NCBI RefSeq assembly: GCF_014650075.1
Contig: NZ_BMUG01000012.1
Location: 186,001-250,000 of the forward strand
Length of the DNA: 64,000 nucleotides
Source: Streptomyces microflavus
GTDB lineage: Bacteria; Actinomycetota; Actinomycetes; Streptomycetales; Streptomycetaceae
Direction: 5' to 3'
How positions within the stretch are numbered: position 1 is the stretch's first letter; each line of letters begins with the position of its first letter. Below are positions 38,209 to 47,055 of this stretch, piece by piece. The notes below the pieces were generated by a model. The model was not told the origin of the DNA, did no database searches, and saw only the letters and a list, made by a program, of their open reading frames with translations. Position numbers and translations under genes: made by a program.

Positions 38209-38601
38209 CTAGTAAGAGGTGAACGGCTGGTCCGTGCGGACGATCTCCTTGCCGAAGGGCATGAGCGAGACGGGGATGAGCTTGAAGTTGGCGATGCCCA
38301 GGGGGATGCCGATGATCGTGATGCAGAGGGCGATGCCGGTGGTGATGTGGCCGAGGGCGAGCCACCATCCGGCGAGGATCAGCCAGAGGACGTTGCCGAC
38401 GCAGGAGGGCGATCCGGCGTCCCTGCGGTCGACGACGGTGTAGCCGAAGGGCCAGAGCGCGTACACCCCGATCCTGAAGGCGGCCAGGCCGAAGGGGATG
38501 CCGATGATGGTGATGCAGAGCAGGACGCCTGCGAGGAGATAGCCGAGGAACATCCAGAAACCGCACAGGACGAGCCAGATGATGTTCAGGATGGTTTTCA
38601 T
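38209..38601 (-). CDS. yccF: YccF-family membrane protein
   Basis: The 130-residue protein contains two copies of the YccF module: NIIWLVLCGFWMFLGYLLAG with LLCITIIGIPFGLAAFRIG, and NVLWLILAGWWLALGHITTG with ALCITIIGIPLGIANFKL. Each gives two membrane helices. The function is unknown. It overlaps htpX by four bases (ATGA), so the two are translated together. Confidence 0.9.
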   Translation of the reverse strand: MKTILNIIWLVLCGFWMFLGYLLAGVLLCITIIGIPFGLAAFRIGVYALWPFGYTVVDRRDAGSPSCVGNVLWLILAGWWLALGHITTGIALCITIIGIPLGIANFKLIPVSLMPFGKEIVRTDQPFTSY

Positions 38602-39461
38602 GGGCGGCGACCTGCCATCTGTTCCAGTCGGGCGATGCGCTCCGCCATCGGCGGATGGGTGGAGAACATCTTGGACATCCCCTGTCCGGGGCGGAAGGGA
38701 TTCGCGATCATCATGTGGCTCGCGGTCTCGATCCGGGGCTCCGGGGGCAGCGGGAGCTGTTTCGTTCCTGCGTCGAGTTTCCGCAGGGCGCTGGCGAGGG
38801 CGAGCGGGTCCCCGGTGAGCTGCGCTCCGGAGGCGTCGGCCTCGTACTCGCGGGAGCGGCTGACGGCGAGCTGGATGACGGAGGCGGCGAGCGGGCCCAG
38901 GATCATGATCAGGAGCATGCCCAGGATGCCGGGGCCTTCGTCGTCGTTGGAGCGGCCGATGGGGATGAGCCAGGCGAAGTTGACCAGGAACATGACGACG
39001 GAGGCGAGGGCTCCGGCGACGGAGGAGATGAGGATGTCCCGGTTGTAGACGTGGCTGAGCTCATGGCCCAGGACCCCGCGCAGCTCCCGTTCGTCGAGGA
39101 TCTGGAGGATGCCTTCGGTGCAGCAGACGGCCGCGTTGCGCGGATTGCGGCCGGTGGCGAAGGCGTTGGGCGCCTGGGTCGGCGAGATGTAGAGACGGGG
39201 CATCGGCTGGCGGGCGGCTGTGGAGAGCTCGCGGACGATCCGGTAGAGCTGTGGCGCCTCGAATTCGCTGACGGGGCGGGCCCGCATGGCCCGCAGGGCC
39301 AGTTTGTCGCTGTTCCAGTAGGCGTAGGCGTTGGTGCCGACGGCCACGACGAGGGCGATGACGAGGCCCGTACGTCCGAAGAAGCTGCCGATGATGATGA
39401 TGAGTGCGGACAGGCCCCCGAGGAGTACGGCGGTTTTCAGCCCGTTGTGCCGGCGGTGCAC
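38598..39461 (-). CDS. htpX: M48-family zinc metalloprotease HtpX
   Basis: From the GTG at 39461 the 287-residue protein (MHRRHNGLKTAVLLGG) has two N-terminal membrane helices, the zinc motif VLGHELSHVYNRD near residue 132, two further helices and the third ligand in SREYEADASGAQL. It degrades misfolded membrane proteins. GGAGGGC lies upstream of this GTG. An in-frame start at 39545 would run through a hairpin region and add 28 residues unlike the family. YccF follows with an overlap. Confidence 0.9.
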   Translation of the reverse strand: MHRRHNGLKTAVLLGGLSALIIIIGSFFGRTGLVIALVVAVGTNAYAYWNSDKLALRAMRARPVSEFEAPQLYRIVRELSTAARQPMPRLYISPTQAPNAFATGRNPRNAAVCCTEGILQILDERELRGVLGHELSHVYNRDILISSVAGALASVVMFLVNFAWLIPIGRSNDDEGPGILGMLLIMILGPLAASVIQLAVSRSREYEADASGAQLTGDPLALASALRKLDAGTKQLPLPPEPRIETASHMMIANPFRPGQGMSKMFSTHPPMAERIARLEQMAGRRP

Positions 39462-39508
39462 GGTACGCCCTCCAAATGGTGCAGCAGGGGAACCCTTTGC
39501 ATGGTGGT

Positions 39509-39529
39509 GCTCCACTCCCCCAGTGGAGC
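39509..39529. promoter_or_regulatory. Hairpin in the htpX leader
   Basis: GCTCCACT and AGTGGAGC are perfect arms around a run of five C (G on the minus strand). It lies 48 bases upstream of the htpX start and could be a regulatory stem in the leader or an operator. It matches neither the CIRCE nor the HAIR consensus. The rest of 39462-39681 contains an inverted GGCCCGTACGG/CCGTACGGGT pair and no gene. Confidence 0.35.
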
Positions 39530-39681
39530 CTCCCGTACTGGTCAACGCCAGGCGAGGGGAGCTAGTTCCCTTGTGCGTGGGCCCGGAGGGCGGGGCCGCT
39601 CCGGCGTGATCCGGCCGGATCGGGCCCCTGGCCCGTACGGCGCGGCACTGGGCCGTACGGGTGGCGGGGGGCGTGCGTGCG

Positions 39682-40137
39682 TCAGCGCTGGACGGGGAGC
39701 TTGGCGAGGGAGAGCGCCTCGGGGTCGGGCTCGACCTCGCTGGTGCAGTGGCCGCAGCGGGAGGCGACGGCGGGGATCGCGCTGAAGCAGCGCGGGCAGT
39801 CGCGGAGGGCGGCCTTGATGTCGACTTCCTCCTCCTTGGCGAAGCGGTTCTGCACCTTGGCCATGGGCACCACGACGCAGAAGTAGAGAACCGCGGCGGT
39901 GATGAGGAAGGCGATCGCGGCGCTGACGAAGAGGCCGTAGGGGAACTTCACTCCGTCGACCTCGTAGAAGGCCTTGCTGAAGTCTCCGGTGCCGCGGGTG
40001 GCGACGCCGATCAGCGGGGTGATGAAGGCGTTGCTGAAGCCGGTGACCACGGCGGTGAAGGCTGCTCCGACGGCGAGACCGATCGCCATCGAGATGACGT
40101 TTCCGCGCAGGATGAAGTCCTTGAACCCGTTCAGCAC
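39682..40137 (-). CDS. mscL: Large-conductance mechanosensitive channel with C-terminal zinc ribbon
   Basis: The 151-residue protein starts at a GTG (MLNGFKDFILRGNVISMAIG), a close MscL N-terminus, with TM1 AVGAAFTAVVTGFSNAFITP and TM2 LFVSAAIAFLITAAVLYFCVVVP. The usual C-terminal helix bundle (LLTEIRDLL in most members) is replaced by a zinc-ribbon-like tail with CPRC (about residue 114) and CGHC (about 129). The channel opens under membrane tension and protects from osmotic downshock. The tail suggests metal- or redox-dependent assembly. Confidence 0.88.
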   Translation of the reverse strand: MLNGFKDFILRGNVISMAIGLAVGAAFTAVVTGFSNAFITPLIGVATRGTGDFSKAFYEVDGVKFPYGLFVSAAIAFLITAAVLYFCVVVPMAKVQNRFAKEEEVDIKAALRDCPRCFSAIPAVASRCGHCTSEVEPDPEALSLAKLPVQR

Positions 40138-40241
40138 TGCTCTCTCCTCTATGGATTTCGTACGTCTTCGTCGTGTACGGGGACGTATGCAGCCATGACC
40201 TTGCCCTGTGGCAGCGCCCACGGGCAAACCGATCTTTCGCG

Positions 40242-41807
40242 TCAGAAGAGGTTGACGGCGGCGAACCTCAGGACGAGCTGCGGGGCGCCGGAGAGGAGGA
40301 TTCCGGCGAGGGCGGTGAGGGCGATTGCCGTGGTGAGCGGGGCGGGGGGGCGGAATCGGTGCGGCGGTTCGGATGCCGCTGTTCCGCTTGCCGTCTCCGG
40401 GTTTTCCGGGCTCCTGAAGAGGATCGCGGTCCACTGAAGGTAGTAGTAGAGGGCGATCACGACGTTGACGGCCATGACGACGGCGAGCCAGCCGAGACCC
40501 GCGTCGACGGCCGCCGAGAAGACGGTGACCTTCGCGAAGAGCCCGATGATGCCGGGCGGCAGTCCGGCCAGGCAGAGCAGGAAGAAGCCGAGCGTGAGGG
40601 CGGCGAGGGGCCGGGTGGCGTACAGCCCCCGGTAGTCGGCGATGCGGTTGCCGGGCTTCGTACGGGCCACCAGGGCCGCGACGGCGAAGGCGCCGAGGTT
40701 CACGACGGCGTACATGAGGGCGTACGCCACGGTGGAGCCGATCCGTTCGTCGCCGGCGTACGCGGCGGCGGCGATCGGGACGAGCAGATAGCCGGCCTGG
40801 GCCACGGAGGACCAGGCGAGGAGCCGCACGGCGCTGCGGGCGCGGCCGGTGTTCTGGCGGAGTGCCGCGACGTTGCCGACGGTCATGGTGAGGGCGGCCA
40901 GGACGGCGACGGCCGGCCCCCAGACGTCGGCATAAGAAGGGAACGCGACGACCGTGACGAGGATGAGGCCCGAGAAACCGACGGTCTTGCCGACCACGGA
41001 GAGGTAGGCGGCGATCGGGAGAGGTGCGCCCACGTAGGTGTCGGGGACCCAGAAGTGGAAGGGGGCCGCGGCGGTCTTGAAGGCGAAGCCGACGAGGGTG
41101 AGGACGACGCCGGTGGCGGCGAGGGTGTCGAGCACCGGAGGTACGTCGTCCAGGTGGGCGGCGATCTCGGTGAGGTGCAGGGTCCCTGTGGTCGCGTACA
41201 CGAAGCTGACGCCGAGGAGCATGACGGCGGTGGCGACGACGGAGGAGAGGAAGAACTTGAGCGCGGCCTCGGAGGAGCGCCGGTCGCCGCGCTTGATGCC
41301 CACGAGGGCGAAGGCGGGCAGCGAGGCCACTTCCAGGGCGACGACGAGGGTGGCGAGGTCGCGGGAGGCGGGCAGGAGGGCGGCGCCAGCCGCGGAGGCG
41401 AGGAGCAGGAACCAGTACTCGCCCGCCGGGAGCTTGCGCGTGTCGTCGAGGGAGAGCAGGGCGGTGAGGAAGGCGCCGCCGAGGACGAGGGCCTGGATGA
41501 CCAGGGCGAAGTGGTCGGCGGTGTAGCTGCACGCCTGGGCGCCGGTGGTGACGCAGAAGGTGGAGCGGTCTCCGGCGCGCAGCGGGATGAGGAGGGCGAG
41601 GGCCGCGGCGAGGGCGGTGAGGGTTCCGTAGCCGAGGAGCTTCTTCCGGTGCTCGGGGAGGAAGAGGTCGGCGACGAGGACGAGGAGGGCGGCCAGCGCG
41701 GTGAGGGTGGGGGGCGCGACGGCGAGCCAGTCGATGGTCTGGACGACGCTGGGGGCCGTGTCGGCCGCTGTGGTGAGGGCGCCCGGGCTGCTGAGGTCCG
41801 CGGTCAC
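40242..41807 (-). CDS. nuoN: NADH-quinone oxidoreductase subunit N
   Basis: The 521-residue antiporter-like subunit has about 14 predicted membrane helices. Markers are VVALEVASLPAFALVGIK (TM5 Glu), HFWVPDTYVGAPLPIAAYLS, VLAWSSVAQAGYLL-like, and GLPPGIIGLFAKVTVF. It is a proton-pumping subunit of the membrane arm. The GTG start overlaps the nuoM stop by four bases, and this is the last gene of the operon. Confidence 0.95.
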   Translation of the reverse strand: MTADLSSPGALTTAADTAPSVVQTIDWLAVAPPTLTALAALLVLVADLFLPEHRKKLLGYGTLTALAAALALLIPLRAGDRSTFCVTTGAQACSYTADHFALVIQALVLGGAFLTALLSLDDTRKLPAGEYWFLLLASAAGAALLPASRDLATLVVALEVASLPAFALVGIKRGDRRSSEAALKFFLSSVVATAVMLLGVSFVYATTGTLHLTEIAAHLDDVPPVLDTLAATGVVLTLVGFAFKTAAAPFHFWVPDTYVGAPLPIAAYLSVVGKTVGFSGLILVTVVAFPSYADVWGPAVAVLAALTMTVGNVAALRQNTGRARSAVRLLAWSSVAQAGYLLVPIAAAAYAGDERIGSTVAYALMYAVVNLGAFAVAALVARTKPGNRIADYRGLYATRPLAALTLGFFLLCLAGLPPGIIGLFAKVTVFSAAVDAGLGWLAVVMAVNVVIALYYYLQWTAILFRSPENPETASGTAASEPPHRFRPPAPLTTAIALTALAGILLSGAPQLVLRFAAVNLF

Positions 41808-43468
41808 GACTTGCCTCCTGCGAGGAGCTTCTGCACGGCGGGGTCGGTGAGGCCGAGGAGGACCGCGGGCCAGAGTCCGGCGAGGACGGTGAGGGCGGCG
41901 AGCGGGGTCCAGGCGGCGGCTTCGTAGCTCTGGATGTCGGCGAGCTGCGGGGTGGTGGCCGTCGGGGCTCCGGCGGGACCGGGCGTCCGGGGCGCGTCGG
42001 CCGGCTGCGTGGGCGGGGCGCCGGGCGAGAGCTGGGAGTGGGGCGTGTGCTCGCCCATGCAGACGCGGCGGACCACGATCAGCATGTACGCGGCGGTGAG
42101 CAGGGTGCCGAACGCGCCGATGGCCATGAAGGTGCGGAACGCGGGGCGGCTGAGCCCTTCGGCGGGGCTGTAGGCGCCGAACAGGGTGAGCATCTCGCCC
42201 CAGAATCCGGCGAGTCCGGGCAGGCCGAGCGAGGCGACGGCGGCGAAGGCGAGCAGGGCGCCGAGGCGGGGGGCCCGGCCGTAGAGGGCCGCTCCGGTGG
42301 CGCCGGCGAGGGTGTCCAGGTCGGCGGTGCCGTAGCGGTCCTTGATGGCGCCGACCAGGAAGAACAGCAGGCCGGTGATGAGTCCGTGGGCGATGTTGGC
42401 GAAGAGCGCGCCGTTGACTCCGGTGGGGGTCATGGTGGCGATGCCGAGGAGCACGAAGCCCATGTGGCCGACGGAGGAGTACGCGATGAGCCGCTTGAGG
42501 TCGCCCTTGGCGCCGTTACGGGCGAGAGCCAGGCAGGCGAGCGATCCGTAGACGATGCCGACGACGGCGAACGCGGCGAGGTAGGGCGCGAAGGTCCGCA
42601 TGCCGTCCGGGGTGATGGGGAGCAGGATCCGGACGAATCCGTACGTTCCCATCTTCAGCAGGACGCCCGCCAGGAGCACGGAGCCGACGGTCGGGGCGGC
42701 GGTGTGGGCGTCGGGGAGCCAGCTGTGCAGGGGCCACATCGGGGTCTTCACGGCGAGGCCGATGCCGATCGCGAGAACGGCGGTGACCTGCACGGATGTG
42801 GTGAGGCCGCGGCCGTTGTCAGTGGCGAGTGCCACCATGTCGAAGGTGCCGCTCTTCAGCCCGATGAGGAGCAGGCCCAGCAGCATGACGACCGAGCCGA
42901 GCAGCGTGTAGAGGATGAACTTCCAGGCGGCGGCGCGCCGTTGGTCACCGCCCCAGCGGGCGATGAGGAAGTACATCGGGATGAGGACCATCTCGAAGGC
43001 CAGGAAGAAGAGCAGCAGGTCGAGGACGGCGAAGGTGGCGAGGGTGCCGGATTCCAGGACGAGGACGAGGGCGACGAACGCCTTCGGTGAGGGGCCCGCG
43101 GGCAGCTTGAAGTAGCTGTACAGCGCGCAGAGGAAGGTCAGCAGCGCGGTCAGCAGGAGGAGGGGGAGCGAGATGCCGTCGATGCCGAGGTGGATGCGGA
43201 CGTCGAGTGCCGGGATCCAGCTGATGTCGGTGGTCGCCTGCATCGTGGCGGGGTGGTCGTGGTCGAAGCCGGCGGTCAGGACGATCGCGGCGATGAGGAC
43301 GGCGCCGGTCACGGTCACGCCGTGGCGGAGCACGGCCTGGTCGGGGTTCTTTCCCCTGAGCCCGGGCGGGGCGGGGAGCAGGGCCGCGACGGCGCCGAGG
43401 AGCGGGACGACGACGATGAACGCGAGAAGGAACTGCATCACGGACGGGCTGATATCGATCACGGTCAC
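41804..43468 (-). CDS. nuoM: NADH-quinone oxidoreductase subunit M
   Basis: I chose the GTG at 43468 (MTVIDISPSVMQFLLAF); its GTGA overlaps the nuoL stop. A start at 44068 would lie inside nuoL. The 554-residue protein carries LLFFLAFEMVLIPMYFLIARWG, the lysine-bearing HSWLPDAHTAAPTVGSVLLAG, KMGTYGFVRILLPI and YSSVGHMGFVLLGI. It is a proton-pumping antiporter-like subunit. The C-terminus has a Pro/Ala-rich loop before the last helix. Confidence 0.95.
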   Translation of the reverse strand: MTVIDISPSVMQFLLAFIVVVPLLGAVAALLPAPPGLRGKNPDQAVLRHGVTVTGAVLIAAIVLTAGFDHDHPATMQATTDISWIPALDVRIHLGIDGISLPLLLLTALLTFLCALYSYFKLPAGPSPKAFVALVLVLESGTLATFAVLDLLLFFLAFEMVLIPMYFLIARWGGDQRRAAAWKFILYTLLGSVVMLLGLLLIGLKSGTFDMVALATDNGRGLTTSVQVTAVLAIGIGLAVKTPMWPLHSWLPDAHTAAPTVGSVLLAGVLLKMGTYGFVRILLPITPDGMRTFAPYLAAFAVVGIVYGSLACLALARNGAKGDLKRLIAYSSVGHMGFVLLGIATMTPTGVNGALFANIAHGLITGLLFFLVGAIKDRYGTADLDTLAGATGAALYGRAPRLGALLAFAAVASLGLPGLAGFWGEMLTLFGAYSPAEGLSRPAFRTFMAIGAFGTLLTAAYMLIVVRRVCMGEHTPHSQLSPGAPPTQPADAPRTPGPAGAPTATTPQLADIQSYEAAAWTPLAALTVLAGLWPAVLLGLTDPAVQKLLAGGKS

Positions 43469-45465
43469 GACCCCGCGTTGACGTTGGCGAAGACGACGGC
43501 GGCGATCGCCAGGACGAGGGAACCGGCGAGCAGGGCACTGAGGTAGGTCTGCACGTTTCCGGTCTGGGCGCGGCGTACGGCGGTGCCGAGGAGGCGGGTG
43601 ACGGCACCCGATCCGTTGACGTAGGTGTCGACGACCGTGCGGTCCAGGAAGCGCACGAGGCGGGCGGCTCCTTGGACGGGCCGGACGAACACCGCCGTGT
43701 ACAGGGCGTCCAGGTGGAAGCCGGTGACCGCGTGGCGGTGGAGCGGCCCCAGGAGAAGGCGTCCGGGGTCGGCCGGGTCGGGGGCGTCCGCGATGGTGCC
43801 GTAGGCGGCGGTGTGGGACGTCATGGCCTCGGCTTCGACGAGGGCGGGTTCGGCGCCGGGGTGGGCGGCGACGGCGCCGATGGGGGTGCGGGCGGCGAGC
43901 GCCGTGGTGTGGCGCCAGGCCCCGTAGGTGACGAGCCCGCCGACGAGGCCGACGCCGGTGGAGAGGACGGCCGTGGTGAGGGACGGGGTGAGGGTGTGCC
44001 CGTCGAACCAGTCGCCGATCGCGCCGGCGGTGAGCCCGAAGGCGATGGTGGGGACGGCCAGGATCCACAGGACGGAGGTCATGGCGAGGGGTTGCTTGCC
44101 GTGGTCGGGGAGTTCGGCGCCGCGGCCGCGGAAGGCGAGGAGCCAGAGGCGGGTGGCGTAGGCGGCGGTGAGGACGGCGGCGAGCAGCCCGGCGATCAGG
44201 ATCGTCCAGCCTGCGGCGGCGGGGGCGACGGTCCGGTCCCCCAGCGCGGTGTGCTCGGCGGCGACGAGGACGGCTTCCTTGGAGAAGAAGCCGGCGAACG
44301 GCGGGATGGCGGCGAGCGCGAGGAGGGCGACGGTCATCGTCCAGTAGGCGTCGGGGATCCGGCGTGCGAGGCCGCCCATGCGGGACATGGCGGCGAGTGA
44401 GTTGGTGCCGGCTGCGTGGATGACGACGCCGGCGGCGAGGAAGAGGACGGCTTTGAACGCACCGTGCGAGATCAGGTGGAAAACGGCGGCACCGCGGTCG
44501 GCGACGGCCAGGGCGCCGGACATGTAGCCGAGCTGGCCGATGGTCGAGTAGGCGAGGACGCGCTTGATGTCGTCCTGGGCGAGGGCGGCGAGTCCGGAGC
44601 CGATCATCGTGACGGCCGCCATCACGGCAAGGACGGTGAGGGCCGCGCCGGAGGCGGCGAAGACGGGCAGCATCCGGGCCACGAAGTAGATCCCGGCGGC
44701 GACCATCGTCGCGGCGTGGATGAGCGCGGAGACGGGGGTGGGCCCGGCCATCGCGTCGGGCAGCCAGGTGTGCAGGGGGAACTGCGCGGACTTCCCGGCG
44801 ACGCCCGCGAGGAGCAGCAGGGCGATGAGGGTGGGGTGGTCCAGGCCGCCGTTGGTGACGGCCGCCAGGATCTTGGTGATCCGGAAGCTGCCGGTGTCGG
44901 CGGCCAGGGCGAACAGGCCGATCAGGAAGGGGACATCGCCGAGCTTGGTGACGAGGAAGGCCTTGAGGGAGGCCGCGCGGGCCTCGGGGGTCTCCCAGTA
45001 GTGGCCCACCAGGAAGTACGAGCAGATGCCCATGATCTCCCAGCCGACCAGGAGCACCATGAGGTCGCCGGAGTAGACGACGAGCAGCATCGCGGAGGTG
45101 AAGAGGGAGACCAGGGCCGCGTAGGAGGGGTAGCGGGCGTCGTCGCGGAGGTAGGCCGTGGAGTAGAGCTGTACGCAGGTGGCGACGAGCCCGACGAGGA
45201 CGGCGACCAGGACCGCGAAGCCGTCCAGGTGCAGGGCCAGGTCGATGGGGACGGCCCCGGTGGGGGTGAGCTGGGTCGCGGCGTCGATGGCGCGGCCGCC
45301 GCCCTGGCGGACGGCGACGATCACGGCGATGACGGCTGCGGTGAGCGTCGGCAGGATCGCCAGGGGGCGGACGAAGCCTGGGGCGGTGCGGCCGAGCGCG
45401 AGTCCGGCGACGGCACCGAGGAAGGGGAGGAGCGGGACGAGGGCGGCGAGGGTCGTCGTGGTCAC
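43465..45465 (-). CDS. nuoL: NADH-quinone oxidoreductase subunit L
   Basis: The 666-residue protein has the NuoL order of helices: VLLVGWEIMGICSYFLVG, HTWLPDAMAGPTPVSALIHA with the following TMVAAGIYFVARM, YSTIGQLGYM, HLISHGAFKAVLFLAAG and PPFAGFFSKEAVL. The C-terminal part extends through a long segment to a last membrane helix (LLAGSLVLAIAAVVF), as expected for the lateral helix of this distal pump. GTGA overlaps link it to nuoK and nuoM. Confidence 0.95.
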   Translation of the reverse strand: MTTTTLAALVPLLPFLGAVAGLALGRTAPGFVRPLAILPTLTAAVIAVIVAVRQGGGRAIDAATQLTPTGAVPIDLALHLDGFAVLVAVLVGLVATCVQLYSTAYLRDDARYPSYAALVSLFTSAMLLVVYSGDLMVLLVGWEIMGICSYFLVGHYWETPEARAASLKAFLVTKLGDVPFLIGLFALAADTGSFRITKILAAVTNGGLDHPTLIALLLLAGVAGKSAQFPLHTWLPDAMAGPTPVSALIHAATMVAAGIYFVARMLPVFAASGAALTVLAVMAAVTMIGSGLAALAQDDIKRVLAYSTIGQLGYMSGALAVADRGAAVFHLISHGAFKAVLFLAAGVVIHAAGTNSLAAMSRMGGLARRIPDAYWTMTVALLALAAIPPFAGFFSKEAVLVAAEHTALGDRTVAPAAAGWTILIAGLLAAVLTAAYATRLWLLAFRGRGAELPDHGKQPLAMTSVLWILAVPTIAFGLTAGAIGDWFDGHTLTPSLTTAVLSTGVGLVGGLVTYGAWRHTTALAARTPIGAVAAHPGAEPALVEAEAMTSHTAAYGTIADAPDPADPGRLLLGPLHRHAVTGFHLDALYTAVFVRPVQGAARLVRFLDRTVVDTYVNGSGAVTRLLGTAVRRAQTGNVQTYLSALLAGSLVLAIAAVVFANVNAGS

Positions 45466-45818
45466 GAGGTGGCCTCTGCGTTCGTGGTGCTCCCTGCTGT
45501 TTCGGCGTCGTCGGTCTCGGCGGTGTCGCGGAGCCGGTCGATGTCGGAGGAGCCGCGGTTGCGGTAGACGGCGAGGACGATCGCGAGGCCGATGCCGATC
45601 TCGGCGGCGGCGATGGCGATGGTGAAGAGGGTGAGGGCCTGGCCGGAGTGGAGGGTGTCGCGGAGCCAGACGTCGAAGGCGACGAGGTTGAGGTTGACGG
45701 CGTTGAGCATTAGCTCGACGGACATCAGGACCAGGATCGCGTTGCGGCGGGCGAGGACGCCGTAGAGGCCGGTGCAGAAGAGGAGGACGGCGAGTACGGC
45801 GGGATAGGCCAGGTGCAT
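45462..45818 (-). CDS. nuoK: NADH-quinone oxidoreductase subunit K
   Basis: The 118-residue protein has three helices with the two conserved membrane glutamates, in VLMSVELMLNAVNLNLVAF and AIAAAEIGIGLAIVLAVYR. It has about 20 extra acidic and Thr/Ala residues at the C-terminus compared with the usual 100. The ATG shares a base with the nuoJ stop (TGATG), and the stop overlaps nuoL. Confidence 0.95.
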   Translation of the reverse strand: MHLAYPAVLAVLLFCTGLYGVLARRNAILVLMSVELMLNAVNLNLVAFDVWLRDTLHSGQALTLFTIAIAAAEIGIGLAIVLAVYRNRGSSDIDRLRDTAETDDAETAGSTTNAEATS

Positions 45819-46498
45819 CAGCTCTGCTCCTCCTTGCCGCGTCGGTCGGCCGGGTCCGGGGCGGGTCGGACGGCGGGGTCGGGTCGAACTGCGGTGTCCG
45901 GCCGGACTGCGGTGTCCCGTCGGACTGCGGTGTCCGTGTCGTGCTTGCGGGACAGGACGATGGCGCCGACGAGGGCGGCGAGCAGCAGGACGGAGAGCGC
46001 CTCGAAGGGGAGGACCCAGTTCCGGAACAGGAAGGCTCCGGTGACGGCGGTGGAGCCCTGGGCCGGTCCTTCGAGGTCGATCCAGGTGGTGCGGAAGGCG
46101 TCCACGACGACCCAGACGAGCGCGGCCGCCGAGGCGAGGGCCACGCCGAGGGCGATCCACCGGTTGCCGGAGTCGGCGTCCGGGGAGCGGCCGATGGGGG
46201 CCCGGGTGAGCATCAGGCCGAAGAGGAGGAGGACGACGATGGAACCGACGTAGATCAGTACCTGCACCCAGGCGATGAACTCCGCGGTGAGCAGGAGGTA
46301 TTCGACGGCCAGTCCACCGAGTGCCACGACGAGCCAGAGGGCGGCGTGCACCAGCTGCCGGGTCGTGACGGTGATGACGGCCGCGCCGAGGGTGGTGAGG
46401 CCGACGAGGACGAACGCGATCTCGACGCCGGTCGGGGAGAGGAAACCGGGGTGGTCGGCGACGGCTGCGGCGAGCACGGAGGGTGCGACGGAGTGCAT
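45818..46498 (-). CDS. nuoJ: NADH-quinone oxidoreductase subunit J
   Basis: The 226-residue protein has five helices with AALWLVVALGGLAVEYLLLT, FIAWVQVLIYVGSIVVLLLFG and VLLLAALVGAIVLSRK. After the last helix comes a repetitive tail, DTAVRRDTAVRPDTAVRPDP followed by AVRPAPDP. This tail of about 35 residues is not part of the standard subunit. The ATG at 46498 overlaps the nuoI stop; the GTG one codon earlier is possible. Confidence 0.93.
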   Translation of the reverse strand: MHSVAPSVLAAAVADHPGFLSPTGVEIAFVLVGLTTLGAAVITVTTRQLVHAALWLVVALGGLAVEYLLLTAEFIAWVQVLIYVGSIVVLLLFGLMLTRAPIGRSPDADSGNRWIALGVALASAAALVWVVVDAFRTTWIDLEGPAQGSTAVTGAFLFRNWVLPFEALSVLLLAALVGAIVLSRKHDTDTAVRRDTAVRPDTAVRPDPAVRPAPDPADRRGKEEQS

Positions 46499-47055
46499 CA
46501 CGGGGTTCCTCCCTCCTCACTCTGCTGAGCCTGCTGCGCGGCGAGTTTGTCGGCCGTCTTGCGGGCGGCGGCGATCTCCTTCGGTTCCTCCGCACCCGGG
46601 TCGAGCGCGGGCGGCTCCGGCACGGTCCACATCCACTCGCGCAGCTTGTCCCGCTCGTGGGTGAGCTCGTGGATGTCCGTCTCCGCGTACTCGAACTCGG
46701 GCGACCAGAAGAGGGCGTCGAAGGGGCAGACCTCGATGCAGATACCGCAGTACATACAGAGGGAGAAGTCGATGGCGAAACGGTCGAGGACGTTGCGGCT
46801 GCGCTCGCGTCCGCCGGGGGCGGCGGGCGGCACCGTCTCCTTGTGGGAGTCGATGTAGATGCACCAGTCGGGGCACTCACGGGCGCAGAGCATGCAGACC
46901 GTGCAGTTCTCCTCGAACAACCCGATGACACCGCGGGAGCGGGGCGGGAGTTCGGGCTGGGTGTCGGGGTACTGCGCGGTGACGGTCTTCTTCGTCATCG
47001 TGCGCAGGGTGACGGCGAGGCCTTTGGCCAGGCCTGATCCGGGGATCGGGGGCAT
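46498..47055 (-). CDS. nuoI: NADH-quinone oxidoreductase subunit I (two 4Fe-4S clusters)
   Basis: The 185-residue protein has the two ferredoxin motifs CTVCMLCARECPDWC near residue 52 and CMYCGICIEVCPFDAL near 98. These carry clusters N6a and N6b, which pass electrons toward the NuoB cluster. The C-terminal 50 residues are a charged helical tail. In a complex without NuoEFG these clusters could be the entry point from ferredoxin. ATGA overlap with nuoH. Confidence 0.95.
   Translation of the reverse strand: MPPIPGSGLAKGLAVTLRTMTKKTVTAQYPDTQPELPPRSRGVIGLFEENCTVCMLCARECPDWCIYIDSHKETVPPAAPGGRERSRNVLDRFAIDFSLCMYCGICIEVCPFDALFWSPEFEYAETDIHELTHERDKLREWMWTVPEPPALDPGAEEPKEIAAARKTADKLAAQQAQQSEEGGTP

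Noticed and set aside
43469..44068. Upstream extension of nuoM to 754 residues
   Set aside because: It lies inside nuoL in another frame and lacks NuoM-like sequence.
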